Assembly: GCA_025359965.1 (NCBI GenBank)
Contig: JANYDC010000136.1
Span: 1 to 64,000, forward strand
From: Pedosphaera sp.
Lineage (GTDB): Bacteria > Verrucomicrobiota > Verrucomicrobiia > Limisphaerales > SXQI01
Reading direction: 5' to 3'
DNA length: 64,000 nucleotides
In this document: piece after piece, positions 1 to 8,359 of the stretch
Layout: the number at the start of each line of letters is the position of its first letter
Position numbering within the stretch: position 1 is the first letter of the stretch
Position numbers and translations under genes: made by a program
Notes under the pieces: generated by a model
Told to the model about the DNA's origin: nothing
The model's input: the letters and a program-made list of their open reading frames with translations, nothing else
Database searches by the model: none

Positions 1-245
1 GCACCACTCAACCTGCAACCGCTCCATTCAAACGGGCGGGCCAACAACCTATGCGGGTTCCAAATGTGCCTTTAGGATAGCCTGCTTTTAAAACATGCCA
101 TTTTTGGAAGTGCCCTTCATGCGCTGGAGAGCAGATTGGAGGACTTTGGCTTGGGCTGGAGTCCGTCGGCATCCGGTGGAACGAATTCTCAACATTTTTC
201 AAAATAACTGTAAGAAATAAACTCCCTTCATCGAATCAGCCTTTG
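1..245. other. Leading intergenic stretch
   Basis: No convincing gene, RNA or repeat is visible here. A 64-codon open frame on the minus strand has no recognisable features and reads like chance. The last bases are the upstream region of the first plus-strand gene; I see no clear ribosome binding site or strong promoter in it. Confidence 0.4.
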
Positions 246-2357
246 ATGATGAAGATGAAATGGTTAATGGCCGCGCTGATTTGTGTTCAAACTATTCTTG
301 CACAAGACACTTCGGTTGAAGTGGTTAGAGGTCGGAGATTCGTCCAGACCGGTAATAACGCCCCCGTTGTCGCCGCCGGAGGTCAGGCTTTCTACTTTGA
401 GGCTCTAGCCACTGGGATCAGCCTCTTTGAACCCATCTCCAATGCCAAATTTACTCCGCCCGCAGGCAACCCAATAATTCTGATCAAGAATGGCAATGGG
501 GACTATGTCTACTTGCAAAATTTCACATCGGAAGCCTCGCGCGATGCGGCGTTCCCAGCCGGTCGCTATGATTTCAGTGCAACTCTGAACCTCCTCGGCG
601 TTACCAAGGCCCACGCCATACTATCCAATAACGCGCTGCCTGAGTCTCCAAAAGCCCTTAACTTTGATAACGCCCAAGCCATTGATCCAAACGCTGATTT
701 CACTCTGGAATGGACTCCCTTCGGCTCAGCGGATGAGGAGGATCAGATACTGCTTCAAGTAGTGGATTCGACAAATGAGAACATTCTCCAAGACAACCGC
801 GACCTGCCTGCCGACACCCACAACTGGACTTTTTATCAAGGCGATCTCGACTCAAATAAATCTTTCCGTATCCGATTGGCTTTCATAAAGCGTGATCCTG
901 CAGGGTTGCCTGACAGCGGAGAACTGCTTGGCGGTCAGCCAGCTTGGATCTCTGAGACCTCTTTCACGATCAAGACCACCGCCGATTCAACCGGAACCCG
1001 CGACACCACCCCGCCCACCCTGACCGACACAGTTCCAGCCAACGGCACCACTCTGGCTTTGGCAAACTCTGTAGTGGTCTTCACTTTCAGCGAACCGATG
1101 GATACCTCCCGCACGGGGGTCAACTGGCAGGGCACATTGAACAACCAACCCAGCGTCATTGATCCAACGAAGTTCCAGTATATTTGGAGCGATGACCACA
1201 AGTTCTTTGTCTGCCTGTACAACGCTGCCGGAGGAGGTTGGCCTGCAGGGGTTACTGTAACATGGGATCTAAACACTCAATCTGGCGGAGCAACCAACTT
1301 GCGGGATGCAGCTGGAAACGAGCTGCCTCATTACACCGGCACCTTCCTGACCGCAGGAGGGGTTGACCCTTGCAGTAATGCAGGCGGCGGCGGGCAGTTG
1401 CCCAATTCCTCTTTCTTCTTTTCCAAAACCGTGAACTACCTGCAAACCGGCGCAGGGACAGCCACTAATGATCCAATCCTGGGCGCAGTGGCTTTTGGCT
1501 TTTTCAATCTGCCCGGAGACTCGCTCAGCACCACTGTTGTCACCTTAAAGGTTCCCACCGCCAACCCGTTCGCATTCAAGCTGCCGGTGCTATCTCCCAT
1601 GGCCGGCACCAAGGACTTCTCCGTCAGGATGTTCCAGGACAAGTTCGCCAGCCGAGGAGAATTGGACGACGCGTATCCCGCAGGGACTTACCAAATGGAA
1701 CTTCGCAATTCAGCGGTTGTCGTGACGAACAGCGCCGGGTTGCTGGTGAGTGCAACCGGATACCCTCCCATTCCTCATTTCTCTAATTTTACAAACACCC
1801 AAACCATTGATGCGACCCAGGATTTCAGCCTTAACTGGGATGCTTACAGCGTTGCGACCACCAACTCCGAATTCGTTTCCTTAAATGTTTATAACACCAC
1901 AGGCGACTTGGTGTTCCATGCGCCAGATGACTGCCGCAACGTCAAACTGGCCCCGAACGCGTCTGGAATAGTTATTCCATCGCAAACTCTCACCAATGGC
2001 CAGAATTATACCGCCGAACTGACTTTCGACCACCTGACTGACAAGGACAAAATCATGGCCGGCGTTCCGGGTTTTGGCTTCACTACTCTTTCCCGCGTCA
2101 CCCGGCTCGTAATGAATGCTTCAGGCGGAAACAACACCACATCCGCAGCCAAGTTCACCAAAATCACATTCGCCACCGAAGTTGGGTTGACCATTGACCT
2201 AAACTGCACACCGGGAAAATTGCTTGTGCTTGAATCGGCACCGACGGCGGGTTCTGAGTTCACCACCTTGCTAACCACCAATCCGCCTGCAGCAACCCTC
2301 AAAGTAACTCTGCCGACCACTGAGGCAGCCGCTTTGATCCGTGCCAGAAACCCTTGA
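246..2357 (+). CDS. Exported protein with SbsA-like Ig domain between two copies of an unnamed module
   Basis: The protein opens with a signal peptide (MKMKWLMAALICVQTILAQ), so it is exported. In the middle, at about residues 253-371, lies a bacterial Ig-like (SbsA/Big_5-type) domain recognisable by TPPTLTDTVPANGTTL and VVFTFSEPMDTS. On either side are two related segments of about 220 residues (roughly 27-247 and 393-615). Both hold a F/YxQTG start, a F/YPAGxY motif and a xxIDxxxDFxLxW motif, so the protein has an internal duplication. The C-terminus (LLVLESAPTAGSEFTTLL, ending in a RARN stretch) resembles the short module also seen in the neighbouring gene and in the RCC1 protein. Start: ATG codons at 246, 249 and 255 are possible and no ribosome binding site decides. 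The next gene begins 25 bases downstream and is probably co-transcribed. Function unknown; a surface or secreted adhesin-like role is only a guess. Confidence 0.75.
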   Translation: MMKMKWLMAALICVQTILAQDTSVEVVRGRRFVQTGNNAPVVAAGGQAFYFEALATGISLFEPISNAKFTPPAGNPIILIKNGNGDYVYLQNFTSEASRDAAFPAGRYDFSATLNLLGVTKAHAILSNNALPESPKALNFDNAQAIDPNADFTLEWTPFGSADEEDQILLQVVDSTNENILQDNRDLPADTHNWTFYQGDLDSNKSFRIRLAFIKRDPAGLPDSGELLGGQPAWISETSFTIKTTADSTGTRDTTPPTLTDTVPANGTTLALANSVVVFTFSEPMDTSRTGVNWQGTLNNQPSVIDPTKFQYIWSDDHKFFVCLYNAAGGGWPAGVTVTWDLNTQSGGATNLRDAAGNELPHYTGTFLTAGGVDPCSNAGGGGQLPNSSFFFSKTVNYLQTGAGTATNDPILGAVAFGFFNLPGDSLSTTVVTLKVPTANPFAFKLPVLSPMAGTKDFSVRMFQDKFASRGELDDAYPAGTYQMELRNSAVVVTNSAGLLVSATGYPPIPHFSNFTNTQTIDATQDFSLNWDAYSVATTNSEFVSLNVYNTTGDLVFHAPDDCRNVKLAPNASGIVIPSQTLTNGQNYTAELTFDHLTDKDKIMAGVPGFGFTTLSRVTRLVMNASGGNNTTSAAKFTKITFATEVGLTIDLNCTPGKLLVLESAPTAGSEFTTLLTTNPPAATLKVTLPTTEAAALIRARNP

Positions 2358-2382
2358 TCACATCCGGCATTTTTCCCTGGTT

Positions 2383-4284
2383 ATGAAACCACAACTCAAC
2401 TCCACATCGTTTACCGCAGGCAATCCGCCCGGCATGATAACAGTCCTGATGGCTCTGGCTCTTTGCGGCTCGCTTGTCTCAGTGCAAACACGAGCCATTG
2501 ATTTTAAGCTCTCCAGCAACGGTCTCTCGCCCAAAGGCAATTTAGGCTTCGATCTCGCTGGTCCGTCCAAATCATCAGCGGTTGTTGAAACATCCCCCAA
2601 TCTGGTGGATTGGACTTCCGCCGGGTTGGTCACGCTCACCAATGGGCAGTCCGGATTTTTTCTCCCCCCCACCTCGGATGAATTGTTCTGCCGAGTCCGC
2701 GAAGCCACCACCAACGATTTCCCCCGAACCCCATCCTTCATCCCTGCGGTGAACAGTGATTTCGTCAAAACCACATTTGTGACGGATGACGGACTGGAAA
2801 TAAAATTCACGGATGACGGTGGATTCACGTATGACGTCACGTTTGGTTCTGATTCGCTTTTTGAGCCGTTGGATGTGGTGATGGAGGTGGTTAATGACAC
2901 CACTGAACTGCCCTCGGGCTGGACGTATCTGGGTGGAATCCAATTAAGCCCGTTCCCCACCCCGGTTTTCGGTGATGCACAACTTGTAATCACCACGCCG
3001 GCAGGGACTGATATTTCCAAAGTGGTAGCGGTGACCTGGGATGCGGGAGGAAAAAACCTTCACCTGGTCCCCCACACCATAGCCGAAGCCAAGATTACCA
3101 TTCAATTAAACCATCTGGGCGGATTTGGCCTCTGCTCCGTCACCGGAAAGATCGGAGGCCCCGTCCTGGAAGCCCGGCCGTACAGAAAAATGGATACCAC
3201 TGAGCAACTCCTCGCTTTAGCCCAGCTTGGCTTGCTGAACAACGAAGGTACCGGACTCAAAGCGCAGAGCGAATTAAGTGCTCAAGCCGGTAGCCTACCA
3301 CCCCTGACTCCATGCGATTTTGGTTCTGCATTTGAACGCCTTATAAGCCGAGAGGTTTTACAGCCGCTCCATGCAGCCCTCTACTCCGACTCCACGCTTG
3401 AGGAATCCCTCCATAATTATGCTGGCATAACCGCTGATGTTACCGACTTTGTTGGTGAGCCCTGCAATGAACCCCTGCGTCGACTTATTGCCCAAACCGA
3501 TGCACTCGCACTACAGGCGCTAAACAACTCAATCGACCGCGCCGTACAACAGTGTAAGCAACACAATCTGAAGGCCCTCGTGCGTTTATGGCGGGACATC
3601 AGGTTGACACGCAAAGGGCACTGGGGCCAGAGCGTCAGCCTAGCTGAACGTGAACGCTACCGCCAACTTCTACATGACTGCGCTCAATTCAAACTGGAAG
3701 TCTTAAGCTCCATTTCCTACACCACAGCGGCAGGCACGGTAATAAGCAGTGCTTCATCGACATTACTGCTGCAGGCGGAAACCACCAGCCCAGGCAAACT
3801 CAGCATCATTGGTAATGGCCCCAGCACCTTGGATACCACCGAGTGGCAGAATCCTCCGGCAGGCTGCTCCATTTCGTCAGCCCCTGCGTCGGGTTCCATG
3901 GCCGTACAAAACCTTGCCATCTATAACTTTGACACCGATGTGGAAAACCACATCCTCCGCAGCGATGATGATATTAGGCTGCCCACCTACAAGCTCCTCT
4001 GGGATCCTTTGGTAGTGCCAGCCTCAGAACACTATACCATTACCTGCGTAGGCGTGTCAGCTCCCCAACTCGGCAGCTTTTGGGGGGCGATCTTCGGGGG
4101 GTTCCACAAGGACGAAATCAAAAAGACTTCCGGCGGTCGTCAAGTCATGCTTGTCGACCAGTGGAATTTGCAAAGCGTCATACTGCCTGAGAAAAAGGAA
4201 TACCAAAGGAGTGGCAGCATAGCCGGAGGGTCAGCCAATGAAACCACCACACTCTTTCTCTACTTCACAGGTGGAAGCCAATAA
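2383..4284 (+). CDS. Exported protein of unknown function
   Basis: A long protein (633 residues from the ATG at 2383) with a hydrophobic export segment just after a short polar leader (MITVLMALALCGSLVSVQT). The ATG at 2434 would give a tighter signal peptide and is an alternative; an upstream GTG at 2341 would overlap the previous gene and is less likely. Directly after the signal lies a module with VVETSPNLVDWTSAGLVTL and a FCRVRE ending. It matches the pattern of C-terminal modules in other secreted proteins of this window, but here sits at the N-terminus. The remaining ~500 residues match nothing I recognise. They include a Cys-containing helical part around residues 240-400 and a beta-rich end. 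The gene follows the previous one by 25 bases on the same strand, so the pair probably forms an operon. No function can be assigned. Confidence 0.65.
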   Translation: MKPQLNSTSFTAGNPPGMITVLMALALCGSLVSVQTRAIDFKLSSNGLSPKGNLGFDLAGPSKSSAVVETSPNLVDWTSAGLVTLTNGQSGFFLPPTSDELFCRVREATTNDFPRTPSFIPAVNSDFVKTTFVTDDGLEIKFTDDGGFTYDVTFGSDSLFEPLDVVMEVVNDTTELPSGWTYLGGIQLSPFPTPVFGDAQLVITTPAGTDISKVVAVTWDAGGKNLHLVPHTIAEAKITIQLNHLGGFGLCSVTGKIGGPVLEARPYRKMDTTEQLLALAQLGLLNNEGTGLKAQSELSAQAGSLPPLTPCDFGSAFERLISREVLQPLHAALYSDSTLEESLHNYAGITADVTDFVGEPCNEPLRRLIAQTDALALQALNNSIDRAVQQCKQHNLKALVRLWRDIRLTRKGHWGQSVSLAERERYRQLLHDCAQFKLEVLSSISYTTAAGTVISSASSTLLLQAETTSPGKLSIIGNGPSTLDTTEWQNPPAGCSISSAPASGSMAVQNLAIYNFDTDVENHILRSDDDIRLPTYKLLWDPLVVPASEHYTITCVGVSAPQLGSFWGAIFGGFHKDEIKKTSGGRQVMLVDQWNLQSVILPEKKEYQRSGSIAGGSANETTTLFLYFTGGSQ

Positions 4285-4323
4285 TCATCGGACACATGAG
4301 TCAAACCAACTCGTGGAAGAATC

Positions 4324-5346
4324 TTATTTCGGAGAAATTGGCGTCACAGGAAAGCGGAATGAGCGCTCCACTTGATCATCGGGATCGGTTGAGACGGGTT
4401 GATCGCGCCAGAGCCAGCGCATCATCTCAGGGAAGATGGCGCCACCCTGTTTTTGGCCGTGGTTGCCGATACCCCAAGTGTAGTTAAGGTCATAACCCTT
4501 TTTGGTCAAAGCCTTCATCAGGCGCACGTTTTGAAGGAACCAATCGTTGTTGGGTTTTCCAGGGCGGCGAATATCGTTGCGACCGTCCTGCATGAAAATG
4601 CGAAAGGGCTTTCTCTCGGTTTCAGCCACCAGCTCAGGATAAATGTATTCACCCCGGATGTCAGTGTAACTGCCGACGAAAGTGATCACTTTCCGGAAGC
4701 TGTCGGGCCGGAACCACGCTACGGAAAATGCCGCACACCCGCCGGAGCTCGCCCCCATAATCCCATGAAGCTCCGGATCGGGTGAAATATTGTAATCCTT
4801 CATTAGCGCGGGCAGGAGCTCGTCCACAATCACGCGGGCGTACTTGTCGGTGGGCGGGTTGTATTCCTCGGCGCGGTTTGAGGTTCCATCACCCCAATCT
4901 CGGGGCGAAGGCTCGGGCTGATCGGGACGGCGGCCGGGATTGATGAAGACACCCAGCATGACGGGTATCTCCCGGCGGAAAATCAAGTTGTCCAAAACAT
5001 TCTGAGCCTGAACATCACCAGGCTCGGCCATCATGGCCTGTCCATCGTTGAATATCATGACGGACGTCGGCTGGACGGGGTCGTACTGGGCTGGAACATA
5101 AACAAAATAAGTGTGCTGGGTTCCCGGAAAAACAATACTGGGGATTACGGTGGGGCCAACGAATCTGCCTTTTGGAATTCCATCCATTGGTTTGGAATCA
5201 GGGCCCAGCCGGTAAAAAAAATCATTGGTGTTGGCGGCTGCGCGTTTTACAGCCGATTTGATCGCGGCGGGAGGAGCCGAAGTGGGCTGGGCCTCGGCGG
5301 AAACGAGCAAATGAAACAACGCCATCCCAAGAAGAAATGTTTTCAT
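4324..5346 (-). CDS. Exported esterase of the enterochelin esterase / esterase D family
   Basis: The protein has an alpha/beta-hydrolase fold of the Esterase family (PF00756; Fes/IroE-like). The start at 5346 gives a clean signal peptide ([20 protein letters not shown]), so it probably acts in the periplasm or outside the cell. Visible catalytic parts are the nucleophile elbow GASSGG (Ser), an acidic residue in the DGRND stretch, and a histidine in GNHGQKQGG near the C-terminus. The hydrophobic strand before the elbow and the FVYVPAQYD region near the N-terminus also fit the family. Family members hydrolyse ferri-siderophores, feruloyl esters or other acyl esters. No siderophore gene is nearby, so the substrate cannot be predicted. 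It is convergent with the preceding gene and divergent from the FmdB-type gene. About 340 residues is normal for an exported family member. Confidence 0.85.
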   Translation of the reverse strand: MKTFLLGMALFHLLVSAEAQPTSAPPAAIKSAVKRAAANTNDFFYRLGPDSKPMDGIPKGRFVGPTVIPSIVFPGTQHTYFVYVPAQYDPVQPTSVMIFNDGQAMMAEPGDVQAQNVLDNLIFRREIPVMLGVFINPGRRPDQPEPSPRDWGDGTSNRAEEYNPPTDKYARVIVDELLPALMKDYNISPDPELHGIMGASSGGCAAFSVAWFRPDSFRKVITFVGSYTDIRGEYIYPELVAETERKPFRIFMQDGRNDIRRPGKPNNDWFLQNVRLMKALTKKGYDLNYTWGIGNHGQKQGGAIFPEMMRWLWRDQPVSTDPDDQVERSFRFPVTPISPK

Positions 5347-5486
5347 ACGAAAAATACCACAACCGCAGGCGGCTACTTGACTCGCCACGCTGTGAAGTCA
5401 GGTTAACAAAAGCATGCCCACCGTCGTCAACGCCTTCTTTCGGGTATTGCTTCCCTGCGGGACGGCGGCATTATCAGGTGCCCGAT

Positions 5487-5819
5487 ATGCCTACTTACGA
5501 ATATTCCTGCTTGAAATGCGCCCATCATTTTGAAGTCTCCCGATCAATCAAAGACGCGCCGCTGTTGGTCTGTCCCAAAGAACTGTGCCCGCAACAACGC
5601 TGGGGCAAAGGCAAGGTAAAGCGAGGGGTTGGCGGCGGCACGGGTCTCATTTTCAAAGGGACCGGTTTTTACATTACGGATTACCGAAGCGACAAGTACA
5701 AGGAAGCGGCCAAGAAGGACGCAGCCGCCTCCACCGCGTCATCGACCCCGGCAACACCGGCGGCGACTCCCGCCCCAGCTGCCAGCCCCAAAACCGACAA
5801 TAAGCCCCCTGCAAAGTAG
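5487..5819 (+). CDS. FmdB-family zinc-ribbon protein
   Basis: A 110-residue protein that begins MPTYEYSCLKCAHHFE, the hallmark opening of the FmdB/CxxC_CxxC_SSSS regulatory zinc-ribbon family. The metal-binding cysteines are visible as CLKC and a second pair in CPKELC. The middle (GGTGLIFKGTGFYITDYR) is also typical of the family. The C-terminal ~45 residues are Ala/Pro/Lys-rich and probably disordered. I chose the internal ATG at 5487 because longer upstream reading adds a segment unlike the family and overlaps the start of the divergent esterase gene. The function of FmdB proteins is poorly known; they are often called putative regulatory proteins. The following gene starts 12 bases downstream, which suggests co-transcription. 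Confidence 0.88.
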   Translation: MPTYEYSCLKCAHHFEVSRSIKDAPLLVCPKELCPQQRWGKGKVKRGVGGGTGLIFKGTGFYITDYRSDKYKEAAKKDAAASTASSTPATPAATPAPAASPKTDNKPPAK

Positions 5820-5831
5820 GAACTTTAGGTC

Positions 5832-7118
5832 ATGCGCCCGCTTGGGGTCATTGCATTTTTCGCCGTGGTATGGGCCGCCTGCGGATGGCAAGCGCTTGCT
5901 CAGCCACAGCCCAACTCGGTGGTCAGCCACTCGCGCCAGTTTTATATTCACGGGCGCGCAACGGGAAAAGATGCCCCTTTTATTCCAGGGCGGGATCAAC
6001 CGGAGATTTTCACTCTAAACCCGCAGTTCCTTGCGATCACCTGCGATCGGGTTAAGTCATCGGTATTGGGGCTATTGCGGCTGCAGGATACCTATCAAGC
6101 GCGGATTCACGTGACGATTCTCGCCCGGCAACGCGCCTACCAGCCGACTCAGTTGGTAACGACGCTGTACCATGATGGCTGGGATTTTCAACTGGGATTG
6201 CCCGAGGAAATTGGCGAAAGGCAACTCTTGGAGGCGCTGGTGCAGGTGGTGGTTATGGAAATCAGCCAGCGTGGGGCTTCCCGTCAGCCTGAGCTTCCGC
6301 CGTGGCTGGTGCCGGGCATCACCGAGAATCTGCTCTTCAGCATTGGGCCTTCAATTATTGTTCGGCCCCAGCCACTGGGATGGCAGGCCCGGCTGCCGGA
6401 CATGCTAAGTTGGAGCCGCCAAATATTGCGTACAGGTCGCCCGCCAAGCTACACAGACCTTTCCTTCCCGGGACCCATCGCACCCTTTTCGCCTGCGCTT
6501 ACCAATTTTCATGCTGCTGCGCACCTTTTTGTGCATGGCTTGCTTAAATTGCCGGACGGCCCAAGAAATCTGGCCGGATTTCTGCAGACCCTTCCGCAAA
6601 CACTGAATTGGCAAACGGCTTTTCTTGCGGCGTATGGGGCGCATTTTACGAGTCCCCTTGAGGTGGAGAAATGGTGGGCCCTACAAGTGGCGGATGTCAC
6701 CGCGCATTATTCCGGACAAAGCTGGTCGCTGACTGACAGCCTCGGAAAACTGGACGCGCAGTTGGTTACCACCCTTGAATATCGAGCCACCACAAATTCC
6801 CCCGCAGAACAGAAAAGCCTGTCTCTGGTGCAATTGTTGCGGACGGTAGATTTTTCCATGCAGCAACAAGTCATCGCTCTGAAAACACGGCAAATCCAAT
6901 CCATTCAGACCTTTCTAGCTAGACCCGTGGGTGAGCTGGCCTCAAAATATCGATCCCGGCTTGAAGCTTATTCGGAGGCCAGATCCCGCATGGCGTATGA
7001 GGCGGGTCTTCCCAGCACCTTGGAGGCAAGGGTTGAAAGACTTCTTAAATCAACCCTGCGAGAATTGGAGCAATTGGATGTCGAAGGTATGAACTTAGCG
7101 CAGCAGGCACGAAAGTAA
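5832..7118 (+). CDS. Exported hypothetical protein, possibly a degenerate peptidase-like fold
   Basis: A 428-residue protein with a signal peptide (MRPLGVIAFFAVVWAACG, then QALAQ), so exported. I do not recognise a named domain with certainty. The layout (an early beta region with VTILARQRAYQP, a helix LLEALVQVVVMEIS, then PPWLVPGITENLL) recalls metallopeptidase-like (gluzincin) folds in which a helix carries HExxH. Here the corresponding helix reads VVVMEIS with no HExxH, so a catalytic zinc site is not evident. The C-terminal ~130 residues are helical and charged. The gene lies 12 bases after the zinc-ribbon gene and ends 6 bases before the end of the convergent secretion operon. Its role is unknown; a link to type II secretion cannot be claimed from position alone, because the operon runs the other way. 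Confidence 0.65.
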   Translation: MRPLGVIAFFAVVWAACGWQALAQPQPNSVVSHSRQFYIHGRATGKDAPFIPGRDQPEIFTLNPQFLAITCDRVKSSVLGLLRLQDTYQARIHVTILARQRAYQPTQLVTTLYHDGWDFQLGLPEEIGERQLLEALVQVVVMEISQRGASRQPELPPWLVPGITENLLFSIGPSIIVRPQPLGWQARLPDMLSWSRQILRTGRPPSYTDLSFPGPIAPFSPALTNFHAAAHLFVHGLLKLPDGPRNLAGFLQTLPQTLNWQTAFLAAYGAHFTSPLEVEKWWALQVADVTAHYSGQSWSLTDSLGKLDAQLVTTLEYRATTNSPAEQKSLSLVQLLRTVDFSMQQQVIALKTRQIQSIQTFLARPVGELASKYRSRLEAYSEARSRMAYEAGLPSTLEARVERLLKSTLRELEQLDVEGMNLAQQARK

Positions 7119-7124
7119 GGCCCC

Positions 7125-8327
7125 TTACTTTTTCTTCTTGGATGGAGCGGCTGGAGCGTTGGTTCCTTTGACGGGCAAACTATCGATGAAATGGTCCAGC
7201 TCTTCCTGTGGGACGAGTTTGGGTTTAAGGAGGGAATTAGCCCGTTCTTCAGCGGTGAGCGAAGCCAATTCAGTGGCTGCGGCGATCACATGAGGTGTAA
7301 GGAATATGATCAATTCCCTCTTCACCTTCGACTTTGTCTTGTGCTTGAACGCATTGCCAACCCAAGGGATATCACCCAGAAAAGGGATCTTGCTTTCTGA
7401 TTCATCGACCATGGTTTGCATGAGTCCGCCGATGATGACGGTTTCACTGTCCGGAACCACAACCACCGTATCGGCCAGTCGTGAATTGATGACGGGAGCT
7501 TTAGCGCCGCCACCCAACGGAACCCATTCAACTTCTGGAGCCAGAGAGGATGTTTCAGGGGAAACAATCATCTCAACCATTCCGTCAGGGGTAATAAAAG
7601 GCGTGACCCTAAGAATAATACCGACGCTTTGGTAAGTGACAGTATTGATCTGGCCGTTGACGGCGTCAAAACGAGTATTGCTTACCACCGGAACCTGCTG
7701 GCCGAGACTGATTGTGGCTGGCTGATTGTTGCGCACAAGGATGGAGGGGCGTGAGAGAACCTCAGTCTTGCCGGCCTGGGCGATGGCCCGGAGAGTCACC
7801 TGATAATCAGAGCCAAGCACCTGATAGAGACCTGCTCCGGGAGGGGTTGGGGCGAAGCTCTGCACATTCTGACCGAAGACATTGTTAACGGCTCCAGTGG
7901 CGGCACTGTTCAGGCCAGACAAACCGAAAACGTTCGCTCCCACCGCAGTGCTAGAGTCGCCAAACCCCTTCTTCAGCGCGCCCTCGATCCCAATGTCGGA
8001 ACTGTTGTTGTGGGTAACTTCGAGAAACACCACTTTGATTAGAACCTGGGGACGAGGTTTGTCGAGCCGATGAATGACATCTTTAATCTGCAGGTTGGTC
8101 TCGGCGTCAGTGATAACGATGACCTTGCGGGTCTCAGGATCAACAGAAATGGTGGCGTCGCCAACTTGAGTGTTGTTGGGATATTCGCGGGTGGTGGTGC
8201 CGGAAGTGCCGGACCTCTGCTGGTTGTTACCGCCACCCTGAAATTGCGCAAGGGCGGATTGAGCCAGCAAAATCGCGGCAGCCACCAACGCCAGACACCG
8301 GAGTATGCTTTGGGAAATAAATTTCAT
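7125..8327 (-). CDS. gspD: GspD-type secretin, C-terminal half as a separate exported protein
   Basis: This 400-residue protein carries the outer-membrane channel domain of a type II secretion secretin (Secretin family, PF00263). The conserved stretch runs from about residue 95 to 345 and includes VLIKVVFLEVT, LSRPSILVRNNQPATI, VGIILRVTPFI, VIIGGLMQ, KIPFLGDIPWVGNAFK and ELIIFLTPHVI. It has its own signal peptide (MKFISQSILRCLALVAAAIL, then LAQSALAQ). Residues 31-90 are a Gly/Ser/Thr-rich stretch followed by the second half of an N-type domain (GDATISVDPETRKVIVITD, then a helix NLQIKDVIHRLDK). The missing first half lies at the end of the upstream gene, 32 bases away. The protein lacks N0-N3, so it should need the upstream product to contact the inner-membrane platform. 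The C-terminus is Lys-rich (APSKKKK). It is the last gene of the operon. Confidence 0.9.
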   Translation of the reverse strand: MKFISQSILRCLALVAAAILLAQSALAQFQGGGNNQQRSGTSGTTTREYPNNTQVGDATISVDPETRKVIVITDAETNLQIKDVIHRLDKPRPQVLIKVVFLEVTHNNSSDIGIEGALKKGFGDSSTAVGANVFGLSGLNSAATGAVNNVFGQNVQSFAPTPPGAGLYQVLGSDYQVTLRAIAQAGKTEVLSRPSILVRNNQPATISLGQQVPVVSNTRFDAVNGQINTVTYQSVGIILRVTPFITPDGMVEMIVSPETSSLAPEVEWVPLGGGAKAPVINSRLADTVVVVPDSETVIIGGLMQTMVDESESKIPFLGDIPWVGNAFKHKTKSKVKRELIIFLTPHVIAAATELASLTAEERANSLLKPKLVPQEELDHFIDSLPVKGTNAPAAPSKKKK

Positions 8328-8359
8328 GGTCTTGTGAGAAGATTCTTGTGGAGAATTAC

